Positions 1 through 7,840 of a stretch of 64,000 nucleotides of DNA are shown piece after piece. The position numbers and the translations under genes are program-made. This DNA comes from G963668655 sp963668655 (GTDB lineage: Bacteria > Myxococcota_A > SURF-8): assembly GCA_963668655.2 (NCBI GenBank), contig CAXXPQ010000003.1:496001-560000 (forward strand). The letters run 5' to 3'. The notes under the pieces were generated by a model. The model ran no database searches. It had not been told where the DNA came from and was given only the letters and a program-made list of their open reading frames with translations. Position 1 is the first letter of the stretch; the number at the start of each line of letters is the position of its first letter.

Positions 1-2
1 AC

Positions 3-218
3 TGGTCCAACTCGTACAAAATGAGCAAAAAAGATTTGTTCAAACTGAAAAACGCCTGGGCCGAGATCTCCGAGAAACTGCCGGGCATGGAAGTCGAATT
101 CAAGGACGACAAGGAATACGGCCTGTTGATGGTCAAATGGCCGGAAGTTTGGGCGGCCTGGAAGCACGGAAGCCTGGTGAAGGGGCGCTGCCAGCATCAG
201 GTGAAGTGGGACGAATAA
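3..218 (+). CDS. Hypothetical protein, 5'-truncated by the window edge
   Basis: Unrecognised protein. An ATG at 21 gives 65 residues, but the frame stays open to the left edge of the window and no Shine-Dalgarno-like sequence precedes that ATG, so what is visible is more likely the C-terminal end of a longer gene. The product is rich in Lys, Glu and Trp (several WPEVW/WAAWK-type stretches), has no membrane segment, and ends WDE. A clear terminator follows 22 bases after the stop. No function can be assigned. Confidence 0.55.
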   Translation, partial: WSNSYKMSKKDLFKLKNAWAEISEKLPGMEVEFKDDKEYGLLMVKWPEVWAAWKHGSLVKGRCQHQVKWDE

Positions 219-240
219 TCGTCCGGTTCCGTTATCGACA

Positions 241-277
241 AAAGCCTCGCTTCTTTCGGGAAACGAGGCTTTTTTTT
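241..277 (+). terminator. Rho-independent terminator of the rightward partial gene
   Basis: AAAGCCTCG pairs with CGAGGCTTT around a 14-base loop and is followed by an uninterrupted T tract on the + strand. It lies just after the stop at 218. Confidence 0.85.
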
Positions 278-293
278 CGTATATCGGTTTGGC

Positions 294-334
294 AAGAAAA
301 AAAGCCGCCCCGTCGAAATCGGCGAGGCGGCTTT
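294..334 (-). terminator. Rho-independent terminator of the gap-pgk-tpiA operon
   Basis: AAAGCCGCC (301-309) pairs with GGCGGCTTT (326-334). Read leftward, the stem is followed by a run of seven T. It lies 25 bases past the tpiA stop. Confidence 0.85.
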
Positions 335-359
335 CTTCTATCCGAGAGAAATCTCGGGG

Positions 360-1112
360 TTATTTATAGTTCGCGATCCCGGCGAAGGAATCCGCCTTCA
401 GCGACGCACCGCCCACCAACCCGCCATCGATGTCCGGCCGGCTCATCAACCCGGCGGCGTTCGCCGGTTTCACGGATCCTCCGTAAAGAATTCGAATGGC
501 CTCCGCCACCTCTTTTCCGTGATGAACGGACAGCTTTTCACGAATGAAAGCATGCACTTCCTGAGCCTGCTCGTCGGTCGCGGTTTTGCCGGTTCCGATG
601 GCCCAGACCGGCTCATAGGCGATGACGATTTTCTTCGCCCGATCCGGAGACATACCCTGAACGGCCCGATCCATCTGGTAACCCACGCGGTCGAAGGTTC
701 TTCCCTGTTCCCGCTCCTCCAGACTTTCGCCCACGCAGATGATGGGAATCAGCCCGGCGTCCAGAGCGGCTTCCGTTTTTTCCCGAATGAATTCATCCGT
801 CTCGAAGAAGTACATGCGCCGCTCCGAATGCCCCAGAATGACGTACGAGCATCCCAGCGCTTTCAGCATGCCCGCCGAGACCTCGCCCGTATAAGCGCCT
901 TCCGCCTTGGGATAAAGATTTTGCGCGCCCAGCCGGATCGAACTTCCGGAAAGGGCCTCTCCCACGGCGGCCAGGCAGGGAAACGGCGGACAGACGAGGA
1001 TTTCCACGTCTTTTACGTCCTTCGTCTGTTCGATCAACCCGCGCACCAGGTCCACGCCTTCCTCGGGCGTCTTGTACATCTTCCAGTTTCCGGCGATCAA
1101 CGGAGTTCTCAT
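360..1112 (-). CDS. tpiA: Triosephosphate isomerase
   Basis: Cytosolic glycolytic/gluconeogenic enzyme interconverting dihydroxyacetone phosphate and glyceraldehyde 3-phosphate. At 250 residues it has the usual length of a bacterial TIM barrel. The N-terminal GNWKM carries the catalytic Lys, LGHSERR the catalytic His, and AYEPVWAIGTG the catalytic Glu followed by the mobile loop 6. Near the end, ILYGGSVKPANA and GLVGGASLK are the phosphate-binding loops. The start is supported by GGAAAGGA upstream of the ATG. It is the last gene of the leftward gap-pgk-tpiA operon, 19 bases after pgk and followed by a terminator. All key residues are present. Confidence 0.98.
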   Translation of the reverse strand: MRTPLIAGNWKMYKTPEEGVDLVRGLIEQTKDVKDVEILVCPPFPCLAAVGEALSGSSIRLGAQNLYPKAEGAYTGEVSAGMLKALGCSYVILGHSERRMYFFETDEFIREKTEAALDAGLIPIICVGESLEEREQGRTFDRVGYQMDRAVQGMSPDRAKKIVIAYEPVWAIGTGKTATDEQAQEVHAFIREKLSVHHGKEVAEAIRILYGGSVKPANAAGLMSRPDIDGGLVGGASLKADSFAGIANYK

Positions 1113-1131
1113 GGGCCTGTCCTTTCCGGTT

Positions 1132-2313
1132 TCAGCTTTCCAGGGCCAGAAGGCCGGGGAGTTTTTTGCCTTCCACGAATTCCATGGAGGCCCCGCCTCC
1201 GGTGGAAATGTGGCTGATTCGATCGGCCACGCCGGAGCGGTTCACCGCCGCCACGGAATCGCCGCCGCCGATGACGCTTAGTCCGTCGTTGTCGGCCACC
1301 GCGTTCGCCACGGCCATGGTGCCTTCCGCGAAGGCGTCGATCTCGAAGACGCCCATGGGTCCGTTCCAAAAGACGGTCCGGGCCTTGGCGATCTCTTCCG
1401 CAAAGAGTTTCCGCGTCCGGGGACCGATATCCAGGCCCATCATGTCTTGCGGGATTTCTTCATTCGTCGCGATATGCGTCTCAACGCCCTCCGCGGGTTC
1501 CAGCGCCACGACATGATCCTCGGGCAGAAGCAGGCTCACACGCCGCGCCTTGGCTCCCTTGATGGCTTTCTCGGCCACCTCAAGGAAGTCCTTCTCCAGA
1601 AGCGACTTGCCGATATCCACGCCGGAGGCTTTCAGGAAGGTATAGGCCATTCCTCCGCCGATAATCATGCTGTCCACGTGATCCAGCAGGTTTTCCACGA
1701 CCTTGATCTTGTCGGACACCTTCGCCCCGCCGAGAATCGCAAGAAACGGTTTCTCCGGATTGTCAAGCAGCGGCTTCAGGTTGCGGATTTCCTTTTCCAT
1801 CAGATAGCCCGCCGCCTTTTCCTTCACGAAACGAGTGATCCCCACCGTGGAGGCATGGGCGCGATGGGCGGTGCCGAAAGCGTCGTTCACGTAGATGTCG
1901 CAGTAGGCGGCCAGTTTCTTGGAAAAAGCCTCGTCGTTGTCGGTCTCTTCCTTGTGAAACCGCAGGTTCTCCAGAAGAGCGATCTGCCCGGCGCGCAGAT
2001 CCAGTACGACTTTCTTCGCTCCGTCTCCGATGCAGTCGTCCGTAAGCACCACGTCTCTTTCCAGCAACTCCGCCAGCCGGGCCGCCACGGGTTCCAGGGT
2101 CAATTCCTTGACCACCTTTCCCTTGGGTCTGCCCAAGTGGGAAGCCAGAACGATTCGGGCGTTGTTTTTGGCAAGATAGCGGATCGTCGGCAGCGCGGCG
2201 CGAATCCGGCTGTCGTCGGCCACCGTCCCTTCCTTGATCGGGCAATTGAAGTCCACGCGGACGAATACCCGCTTTTCATTCAATTCCAGATCCTCGATGG
2301 TTTGGATCGCCAT
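1132..2313 (-). CDS. pgk: Phosphoglycerate kinase
   Basis: Transfers the acyl phosphate of 1,3-bisphosphoglycerate to ADP in glycolysis. The 393-residue length fits bacterial PGK. The N-terminal substrate-binding segment RVDFNCPI and the SHLGRPKGK loop are present, as are the C-terminal nucleotide-binding GGGDSVAAV and the hinge/closing motif STGGGASMEF. GGAGG lies at good distance before the ATG. It sits between gap (16 bases upstream) and tpiA (19 bases downstream), so the three are surely cotranscribed and together cover the triose phosphate section of glycolysis. Confidence 0.98.
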   Translation of the reverse strand: MAIQTIEDLELNEKRVFVRVDFNCPIKEGTVADDSRIRAALPTIRYLAKNNARIVLASHLGRPKGKVVKELTLEPVAARLAELLERDVVLTDDCIGDGAKKVVLDLRAGQIALLENLRFHKEETDNDEAFSKKLAAYCDIYVNDAFGTAHRAHASTVGITRFVKEKAAGYLMEKEIRNLKPLLDNPEKPFLAILGGAKVSDKIKVVENLLDHVDSMIIGGGMAYTFLKASGVDIGKSLLEKDFLEVAEKAIKGAKARRVSLLLPEDHVVALEPAEGVETHIATNEEIPQDMMGLDIGPRTRKLFAEEIAKARTVFWNGPMGVFEIDAFAEGTMAVANAVADNDGLSVIGGGDSVAAVNRSGVADRISHISTGGGASMEFVEGKKLPGLLALES

Positions 2314-2329
2314 GGTTCGTACCTCCGGA

Positions 2330-3352
2330 TCAGTAAGCGCCGGTGAGCATGTACCGGGCCAGATCGACCATTCGGGTGGAATAGCCGGTCTCGTTGTCGT
2401 ACCAGGAGATCACTTTAATCATTTTGCCTTCTCCGCCCATCACGCGTGTCATGAGGGAGTCCAGGGTGCTGCTCACCGCCGCGCCGTTGAAGTCGCAGGA
2501 AACCAGAGGCTCCTCGCAATAAGCCAGAATGCCCTTCAGTTCGCCCTCGGCGGCCTCTTTCAGCGCGCCGTTGACCTTTTCCACGGTCACCGTCTCCTTC
2601 AGCGTGGCGGTCAGATCCACTAGGGAAACGTTCGGGGTGGGAACGCGGATGGCGAATCCATCCAGTTTGCCGTTCAGGTCCGGAATCACCAGGCCCACCG
2701 CTCGGGCCGCTCCGGTGGTGGTGGGAATCATGGACAGAGCCGCCGCCCGGGCCCGGCGAAGATCCTTGTGCCCCTGGTCCAGAGTATTCTGGTCGTTGGT
2801 GTAGGAATGGATGGTGGTCATCAGACCTTCTTCGATGCCGAAGGTCTCGTGCAGCACGTGGGCCACGGGAGCCAGACAGTTCGTCGTGCAGGAGGCGTTG
2901 CTGACGACCTTGTGCTTTTCCGCGTCGAAGGTCTTGTGGTTTACGCCCAGAACGAAGGTGCCGTCCACCTCATCCTTGGATTTGGCAGGACGGGAAACGA
3001 TGACGTGCTTGACGCCTTTGTCGATGAACTTCCGCAGATTTTCGTTGCCGGTGATTTTTCCCGTACATTCGAAAACAATGTCCGCGTTCTTGAAGTGAGC
3101 GGCCACCTCGTCCACGTTGGTGGTGCTGAAAATCGGAATGTCCTTGCCGTTGACGTTGATGCCGTTTTCCGCCTCTTTCACTACGGCATCGAGCCTTCCA
3201 TGCACCGAGTCGTACTTCAGCAGATGAATACTGGTGGGCACCGGTGTCAGATCGTTGATGCCGACGATCTCCACGTCGCCCGCTTTCAACGCCTGGCGAA
3301 AAACGACGCGACCGATGCGACCGAAACCGTTGATTGCAATCTTGAAAGCCAT
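2330..3352 (-). CDS. gap: Glyceraldehyde-3-phosphate dehydrogenase, type I
   Basis: Oxidises and phosphorylates glyceraldehyde 3-phosphate with NAD(P)+. At 340 residues it is a standard type I GAPDH. The Rossmann motif NGFGRIGR is at the N terminus and the catalytic Cys lies in SNASCTTNCLAP. The catalytic-domain stretch SYDNETGY-like (SWYDNETGYS) is near the end. A strong site AGGAGG precedes the ATG. It is the first gene of gap-pgk-tpiA; 51 bases separate it from the upstream YhaM-like gene and I see no obvious terminator there, so readthrough from that gene's promoter is possible. Confidence 0.98.
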   Translation of the reverse strand: MAFKIAINGFGRIGRVVFRQALKAGDVEIVGINDLTPVPTSIHLLKYDSVHGRLDAVVKEAENGINVNGKDIPIFSTTNVDEVAAHFKNADIVFECTGKITGNENLRKFIDKGVKHVIVSRPAKSKDEVDGTFVLGVNHKTFDAEKHKVVSNASCTTNCLAPVAHVLHETFGIEEGLMTTIHSYTNDQNTLDQGHKDLRRARAAALSMIPTTTGAARAVGLVIPDLNGKLDGFAIRVPTPNVSLVDLTATLKETVTVEKVNGALKEAAEGELKGILAYCEEPLVSCDFNGAAVSSTLDSLMTRVMGGEGKMIKVISWYDNETGYSTRMVDLARYMLTGAY

Positions 3353-3403
3353 GTCTTTTCCTCCTATTTGGATGATTCCACGTTTTCACCGACCTGGGTT
3401 CGA

Positions 3404-4582
3404 CTACTTTTTCCAGAGGGGAAGCTCCATACTTCCCCTGTTCGTATCTGCCTCCTCCGGTTTTGCGCCATCTTCCTCCATCCCGGGGATGCGAATCGTG
3501 TTTCGGAAACCGTTTGATTTCCCCGCCTTCTCCGTGGGACGATGCTTGGGTGTGTCGGCGCTGAAGCGGGAGTCCGGCTCTTCGGATTCTGTCTTGGATA
3601 TTGTTTTTTCCTCGCGGATCGAATCCTCGCCCTGCCAGCGATACAGGTAACGCTCGTAAAGCCGCTGATAGTTGGACCAGCGCTTGTCCACGGCCTCTTC
3701 CTCCAGAATCGTACGGAAGCTGTTGATACGGGCGTCCATGTCGTCGATGAGCGAAAGCACCTGGGCCTCGATGGTCTTGGGGCGCTTTGGAGAGCCGAAT
3801 TCGAGTAGCCCGTGATGGGCGAGAATCATATGGGTGAGAACCATCTTCAGATCGGCAGGGAAATCGGGAAGTTCCCGCAGGCGCTCGTTCAGAATCTCCA
3901 CGCCGAGCGTGATGTGCCCCACCAGGCGGCCTTCGTCCGTGTAGCCCAACGTGCGGTCGTAAGACAGTTCGCGGGTCTTGCCGATGTCGTGGAAAAACAC
4001 CCCGGCCAACAGCATGCTTTCATCCACTTCCGGGTAGTGGCCACACAGAAGCCGCGCCACCTTGGCTAAAGAAAGCGTATGTTCGAGCAACCCGCCCAGA
4101 TAGGGGTGATGGATGCCCTTGGCGGCCGGCGTGCGCCGATAGCGCGCGACGAAATCCTCGTCCTCGAAGAAAGACAGCAGCAGTCTGCGGATGTGCGGAT
4201 TGGCGAGGTTCTCGAAGATCTCGCGTAGTTCCCGGAACATGACCTCGGTATCGAAAGGAGAGGTCGGGAGAAAGTCTTCCGGGTTGATTTCCTCGTCGGG
4301 AACGGATCGGATATTGCTCACACGGAGTTGGATCTTGCCGTTGTACGTGGTCGCCCGAGCCTTGACCTTCACATAATCGGCCTCGTCGAACTGTGCGCTC
4401 AGGGCCTCCACGTTGTCCCAGACCTTGCCGTCCACCGTTCCCGTTTTATCCACCAACTGCAACGTGATATAGGGCAGTCCCGTTTTCCCGACCAGAACGT
4501 TTTTCTGGGCGCAGAGGAAAACGGAAACGATACCGTCGTCGTTCTTGATGTCTTTCGCGAATACTTTTTTCTCTTCCATCAT
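3404..4582 (-). CDS. OB-fold/HD-domain 3'-5' exoribonuclease, YhaM-like
   Basis: A 392-residue cytosolic protein with the two-part build of the YhaM family: an N-terminal OB-fold (about residues 10-95, with ITLQLVDKTGTVDGKVW) and an HD metal-dependent phosphohydrolase domain (about 150-300). The HD domain shows LLEHTLSLAKVA, then FFHDIGKTREL and later HHGLLEFGSPKRPKT. YhaM proteins degrade RNA or ssDNA from the 3' end. A charged tail of about 60 residues, rich in Glu, Lys and Ser, extends beyond the domain and is probably disordered. Two adjacent ATG codons (4582, 4579) could serve as start. Substrate is inferred from family only. Confidence 0.82.
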   Translation of the reverse strand: MMEEKKVFAKDIKNDDGIVSVFLCAQKNVLVGKTGLPYITLQLVDKTGTVDGKVWDNVEALSAQFDEADYVKVKARATTYNGKIQLRVSNIRSVPDEEINPEDFLPTSPFDTEVMFRELREIFENLANPHIRRLLLSFFEDEDFVARYRRTPAAKGIHHPYLGGLLEHTLSLAKVARLLCGHYPEVDESMLLAGVFFHDIGKTRELSYDRTLGYTDEGRLVGHITLGVEILNERLRELPDFPADLKMVLTHMILAHHGLLEFGSPKRPKTIEAQVLSLIDDMDARINSFRTILEEEAVDKRWSNYQRLYERYLYRWQGEDSIREEKTISKTESEEPDSRFSADTPKHRPTEKAGKSNGFRNTIRIPGMEEDGAKPEEADTNRGSMELPLWKK

Positions 4583-4707
4583 TGAAAAACTTCGCCTTTC
4601 TTTTCATTTTCAAGAGTCTGGAACCGATTTTTGCGCAACTCCACCCACCGGCGTCGGGTTCGCCGATACAGATCCACCTCCGGACGCTTCAGCGTGGAAG
4701 CCCGGAT

Positions 4708-4735
4708 AATGTAACACGTCCCCTATTCAGGTCAA
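4708..4735 (-). promoter_or_regulatory. Sigma-70-type promoter for the yhaM-like gene
   Basis: Read leftward: TTGACC (4735-4730), 16-base spacer, TACATT (4713-4708). It is correctly placed, giving a leader of about 120 bases before the ATG at 4582, and may also feed gap-pgk-tpiA. Confidence 0.5.
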
Positions 4736-4803
4736 GCTCAAAGAAGGAGCTCGTATTCCGTGTTTCTCGACTCAACGTTGTAAGTCCCCGATTATCGGTA
4801 TCT

Positions 4804-5376
4804 TTATTCAATATCACCTTGCTTGTGTCCCTTTCGAAGACGGGCCTCCCTCTTGGCTTTCTCCGGTCGCGTGGGTTCCAGGCGGACCAGCATCCGATGG
4901 CTTTCATCGAAAAAACCCGCCGCCCGGAAAAGATTCCTCGCGCCGTGATTTTCGTGTTGAACGGACAGTCGCAACGCTTTCACTCCGATTTTCGCCGTTC
5001 GTGTCTTCATTTGCGCCAAGAGCCTGGACGCGACGCCCCGGCGACGGAAGCCGGGATCAATGCAAAGAGACCGGATCTCGACCAGCGGAAACGGAAATTC
5101 GGGTTCATTTTCAACACGATAACGAAGCATTCCCACCACACTTCCGGAAAAGATCGCCGCCAGAACGCGGTCGAACGCCGAACCCTCGTCACGTTCCGGA
5201 CTTTCCTCGTATTTCCGGGCCTCGGCCTCATCGATGGGGCCGTCCGTAAAGGGATGCATATCCCAGGTGTCCATGAGAGAACGGCGTTCCAGCGTTCGAA
5301 CGGCTTCCATGTCTTCGGGCCTGGCCCAACGAATGCTCAGACGCCCTTCTCCGCTCTTCTGTTCCCATTTTTTCAT
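4804..5376 (-). CDS. GNAT-family N-acetyltransferase
   Basis: A 190-residue acetyltransferase of the GNAT fold, transferring acetyl from acetyl-CoA to an amine of unknown identity. The acetyl-CoA-binding motif A is clear in SLCIDPGFRRRGVASRLL (R/Q-x-x-G-x-A type), followed by motif B in LSVQHENHGARNLFRAAGF. The first about 50 residues, WARPEDMEAVRTLERRSL, are the typical N-terminal strand and helix, close in style to RimI. The ATG overlaps the stop of the upstream 124-residue gene (ATGA), so the two are translationally coupled. Substrate cannot be read from the sequence. Confidence 0.85.
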   Translation of the reverse strand: MKKWEQKSGEGRLSIRWARPEDMEAVRTLERRSLMDTWDMHPFTDGPIDEAEARKYEESPERDEGSAFDRVLAAIFSGSVVGMLRYRVENEPEFPFPLVEIRSLCIDPGFRRRGVASRLLAQMKTRTAKIGVKALRLSVQHENHGARNLFRAAGFFDESHRMLVRLEPTRPEKAKREARLRKGHKQGDIE

Positions 5377-5747
5377 GGATGTTTCCCGCTTTTCCGCAAC
5401 TCGGAAAACTGTTCCCGGGTCAAACCTACCCAGAATTCACCTTCCTGGCCGGGAGGATGAAAGAGCCACTCCTCCACATCCTGCCGGTATTCATCCTTTT
5501 CGGCTTTCCGAAGAAAAACAAGCACTTCGCCTGTCTTCCGAAGATAAGAGCGCCCCGCTTCCAGCGTCTCGGGGGTGACTTCCCGTCCATCTTCCCAACC
5601 GTCCGGTAGAAGAGGCTCGGCTTCTTCGAACTCGTTCGAAGGAAAAATCTTTTTTCCCAAGTAGAGAACGGAAACATAGCCGCAAACGATGTAGATGACG
5701 ATCTCGGCAATCTGTCCCCAGGTGGAGTCGCCTAACGTCCCGTCCAT
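5373..5747 (-). CDS. Conserved hypothetical protein with one N-terminal membrane segment
   Basis: A 124-residue protein not recognised. Residues about 12-31 (QIAEIVIYIVCGYVSVLYLG) form one probable membrane helix; the rest is a soluble domain rich in Glu and Trp with paired FxFxR and WVGLTREQF stretches. The start at 5747 has an AGAGGAAAG site. The gene overlaps the crotonase upstream by 16 bases and the GNAT gene downstream by 4, so all three belong to one transcript. A longer reading frame upstream is only the crotonase read out of frame. Confidence 0.7.
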   Translation of the reverse strand: MDGTLGDSTWGQIAEIVIYIVCGYVSVLYLGKKIFPSNEFEEAEPLLPDGWEDGREVTPETLEAGRSYLRKTGEVLVFLRKAEKDEYRQDVEEWLFHPPGQEGEFWVGLTREQFSELRKSGKHP

Positions 5748-6508
5748 AGAGCTTTCCTCTTCTGCAAAAACGCCTGGGCTCCCTCCTTGGCGTCTTCCGT
5801 TTGCAGGTTCAACGTCAGTTGGGCCAAAAGGTACTGGCAGGTCTCCTCGAAACCCAGATCCTCGGTCGCATGGAAGGCGTCCCGTCCCAGCCGAACGGCC
5901 GCGGGAGAAAACGTGGCGATGTTTCCCACCAATTCCTCCACCTTGCGGTCCAGTTCGTCCGGCGGGGCGACGGCGTTGAGCATGCCCATGTGCAGGGCCT
6001 CCGTGGCCGTGATCTGATGCGTCGTCATCAGGATCTCCATGGCCTTTTTCGGTCCGACATGTCTCCGCAGATGCGCCAGGGTCAGCATGGGAAAAACACC
6101 GACCTTCATTTCCGGACACCCCATCCTGGCATCCTTGACGCAAACGGTCAAGTCGCAGGCCAGCAAGATGGCGAAACCGAGCCCCAGAGCATGGCCGTTC
6201 ACCCGGGCGAGAATCGGCTTGCGCAGGTGCCGGATATCCAGAAACAAATCCACCAGTTCCCGGTTGGCGGTATAACGGGCCAGCACGCCGGTATCGGCGG
6301 AATCCCGTCCCAAGTCGCCCCCGGCGCAGAAAACGGAATGCCCCGCCCCTGTCAGGACGATGACGTGAACGTCGGAATCGCTGTTGGCGCGCGCCAAAGA
6401 GGCCCGCAGCATATTGATAACCTGGGTGGTCAGGGCGTTTCGCCGTTCGGCCCGATTGATGGTCACCGTGGCGATCTTTCCGCGTTTTTCGTAAAGCACT
6501 TCCCCCAT
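5732..6508 (-). CDS. Enoyl-CoA hydratase/isomerase family protein
   Basis: A 258-residue crotonase-fold protein acting on a CoA thioester. The oxyanion-hole region GAGHSVFCAGGDLGRD and the second loop ALGLGFAILLACDL are visible. The usual catalytic Glu of hydratases (CEL in GGGCEL) is not kept: the loop reads GLGFAILLACD, while CPEMKVGVFPM keeps a Glu at the second position. It is therefore more likely an isomerase, hydrolase or other crotonase than a true hydratase. ATG at 6508 is preferred over one 11 codons upstream because GGGGAGG precedes it. Confidence 0.85.
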   Translation of the reverse strand: MGEVLYEKRGKIATVTINRAERRNALTTQVINMLRASLARANSDSDVHVIVLTGAGHSVFCAGGDLGRDSADTGVLARYTANRELVDLFLDIRHLRKPILARVNGHALGLGFAILLACDLTVCVKDARMGCPEMKVGVFPMLTLAHLRRHVGPKKAMEILMTTHQITATEALHMGMLNAVAPPDELDRKVEELVGNIATFSPAAVRLGRDAFHATEDLGFEETCQYLLAQLTLNLQTEDAKEGAQAFLQKRKALWTGR

Positions 6509-6580
6509 GCTACGCCTCCCCATTTCCGGGTTGAAAACCAAAAGCGCTCCGACAAGAAATCGGACGGAAAGGCCGGGGCT

Positions 6581-7300
6581 TTACTTGCAAATGAAGGGTT
6601 GTCCCGAGGCGCGGGCTTCCTCAAGGATTTCGCGGGTGTATTCGATCATCGTTTCCCAATTGAAATCGCCTCGGCTTCGGTATTGAACGGCGGAAATCAC
6701 GATGGAACGCTCGTTCAGAGCGCCCCAGTGCTTGATGACGCGATCGACCAGAACCTGCGTGCCCGAACTGGCGGTATTGGGCAAAAGGAGAACGACTTCA
6801 CCGGATTCGAGGATGGAGAGAATATCCACTTCGCGGCAGAGTTTCGAAACTTCCAGGGTCACCAACGAAGCGGCGACGCGGCGTTCCTCCTCCGTCATGG
6901 AAGACGAAAGCACGAAATCGATCATCATCAGGCTGAACGGCAGTTTGAACCGTTCGGCGCGATAGGTTTCCTGTTTCACGAGTTGATAGAAATATCGGGG
7001 ATGGAAGATTCCCACATCCGTCTCGACGACACCGCTTCCGTCCGAGGTTTCCAGCGGCGCCTTGGGGGCGTACGGGTCATTGAAGATCCCGCCCAGGCGA
7101 TCCAGAAGATCATCGAATGTATTCAACTTGGAAAGGGATTTCTCCATGAATCTGGAGGCTTGAAGATCCTGGTCCGAACCGGCGATCTCTCCCGCTTCGC
7201 TTTCTCCATCGAAATCATCCGCAGAGCCGAACACCTTTTTCAGCCAGACCACGGGCCCCGTTTTATTTCGCTTATCTTTGTGATCGTCGGACGAGCCCAT
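6581..7300 (-). CDS. Degenerate GGDEF-domain protein
   Basis: A 239-residue protein. Residues 1-90 are charged and low-complexity; about 95-235 resemble a diguanylate cyclase domain: FHPRYFYQLVKQETYRAERF matches the first helix, PFSLMMIDFVL the metal-binding strand (where the family has DIDxFK), and ILESGEVVLLLPNT the active-site turn. The GG(D/E)EF signature is replaced by ESGEV, and the metal-binding Asp positions are mostly lost, so it should not make c-di-GMP. A regulatory or scaffold role is only inferred. It sits 55 bases after the YhbY gene and 72 bases before the crotonase. Confidence 0.7.
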   Translation of the reverse strand: MGSSDDHKDKRNKTGPVVWLKKVFGSADDFDGESEAGEIAGSDQDLQASRFMEKSLSKLNTFDDLLDRLGGIFNDPYAPKAPLETSDGSGVVETDVGIFHPRYFYQLVKQETYRAERFKLPFSLMMIDFVLSSSMTEEERRVAASLVTLEVSKLCREVDILSILESGEVVLLLPNTASSGTQVLVDRVIKHWGALNERSIVISAVQYRSRGDFNWETMIEYTREILEEARASGQPFICK

Positions 7301-7338
7301 AATTGATCGCTTCTCCGATTTCCAAGTACGAATGAACA

Positions 7339-7357
7339 GACGGCCTTCCCGGCCGTC
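7339..7357 (-). terminator. Hairpin at the yhbY stop codon, possible weak terminator
   Basis: GACGGCC (7339-7345) and GGCCGTC (7351-7357) form a perfect 7-pair stem with a 5-base loop overlapping the stop codon at 7356-7358. No T tract follows in either direction, so termination is uncertain. Confidence 0.3.
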
Positions 7358-7661
7358 ACTTTCCCGTTCCGGGCAGGATAATCTTTGGATCTTCCGGATG
7401 GGGAGCGAAAATCAGGGCCGTGCGGCCGATCATCTGGACACATTGCGCCCCGGTATGTTCCACCACCCGCTCAATCATGGTTTCCCGGTCTACCGGGGCC
7501 TGTTTTTCCAGTTTGATTTTGATGAGTTCGTGGTCCAGGAGAGCGCCGCGAATGGCCGCGTATTGATTTTCCTCGACCCCGTTCTTCCCCACCCTGACTA
7601 CGGGCTGCAAGTGATGCCCAAGTGCCCGCAGCATCCGTTTCTGTTTGCCGGTAAGCTGCAC
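7356..7661 (-). CDS. yhbY: YhbY/CRM-domain RNA-binding protein
   Basis: A 101-residue single CRM domain protein of the YhbY family, which associates with pre-50S ribosomal particles. LTGKQKRMLRALGHHLQPVVRVGKNGV is the family signature start, with the GKNG loop (the GxxG of the fold), followed by LLDHELIKIKL and later the IGRTALIFAP strand. I choose the GTG at 7661, preceded by CAGGA, because the family normally begins immediately before LTGKQ; upstream ATG and TTG codons would add an unrelated extension of up to 26 residues. The gene is independent of the transglycosylase upstream. Confidence 0.88.
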   Translation of the reverse strand: MQLTGKQKRMLRALGHHLQPVVRVGKNGVEENQYAAIRGALLDHELIKIKLEKQAPVDRETMIERVVEHTGAQCVQMIGRTALIFAPHPEDPKIILPGTGK

Positions 7662-7824
7662 GATGATTCCTGTCTCAAATGTTGAAATACGCCGCACCAT
7701 CACTTTGTGGAATGATAACATGGTTGGAGAAGAAAACAAGCTAAAACAAACCGCGAAGGAAATCGTCCTGCGTTTCCGGGAGGATAGAAGTCTGGATTCC
7801 GGAAGGTAACCGCCTGAAATCGCT

Positions 7825-7840
7825 TTTACATTCCTGTAAA
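7825..7840. repeat. Perfect inverted repeat TTTACA-4-TGTAAA
   Basis: TTTACATTCCTGTAAA directly abuts the transglycosylase stop (7841) in the 180-base gap before yhbY. It has operator-like size and no T tract. Its function is unknown. Confidence 0.35.

Noticed and set aside
4620..4690. Possible tRNA-like GGTTCG segment upstream of the yhaM-like gene
   Set aside because: No acceptor or anticodon stem can be drawn around it.
5748..6143. Extended N terminus of the 124-residue membrane protein starting at 6143
   Set aside because: The added part is the crotonase gene read in another frame, and a ribosome site precedes the ATG at 5747.
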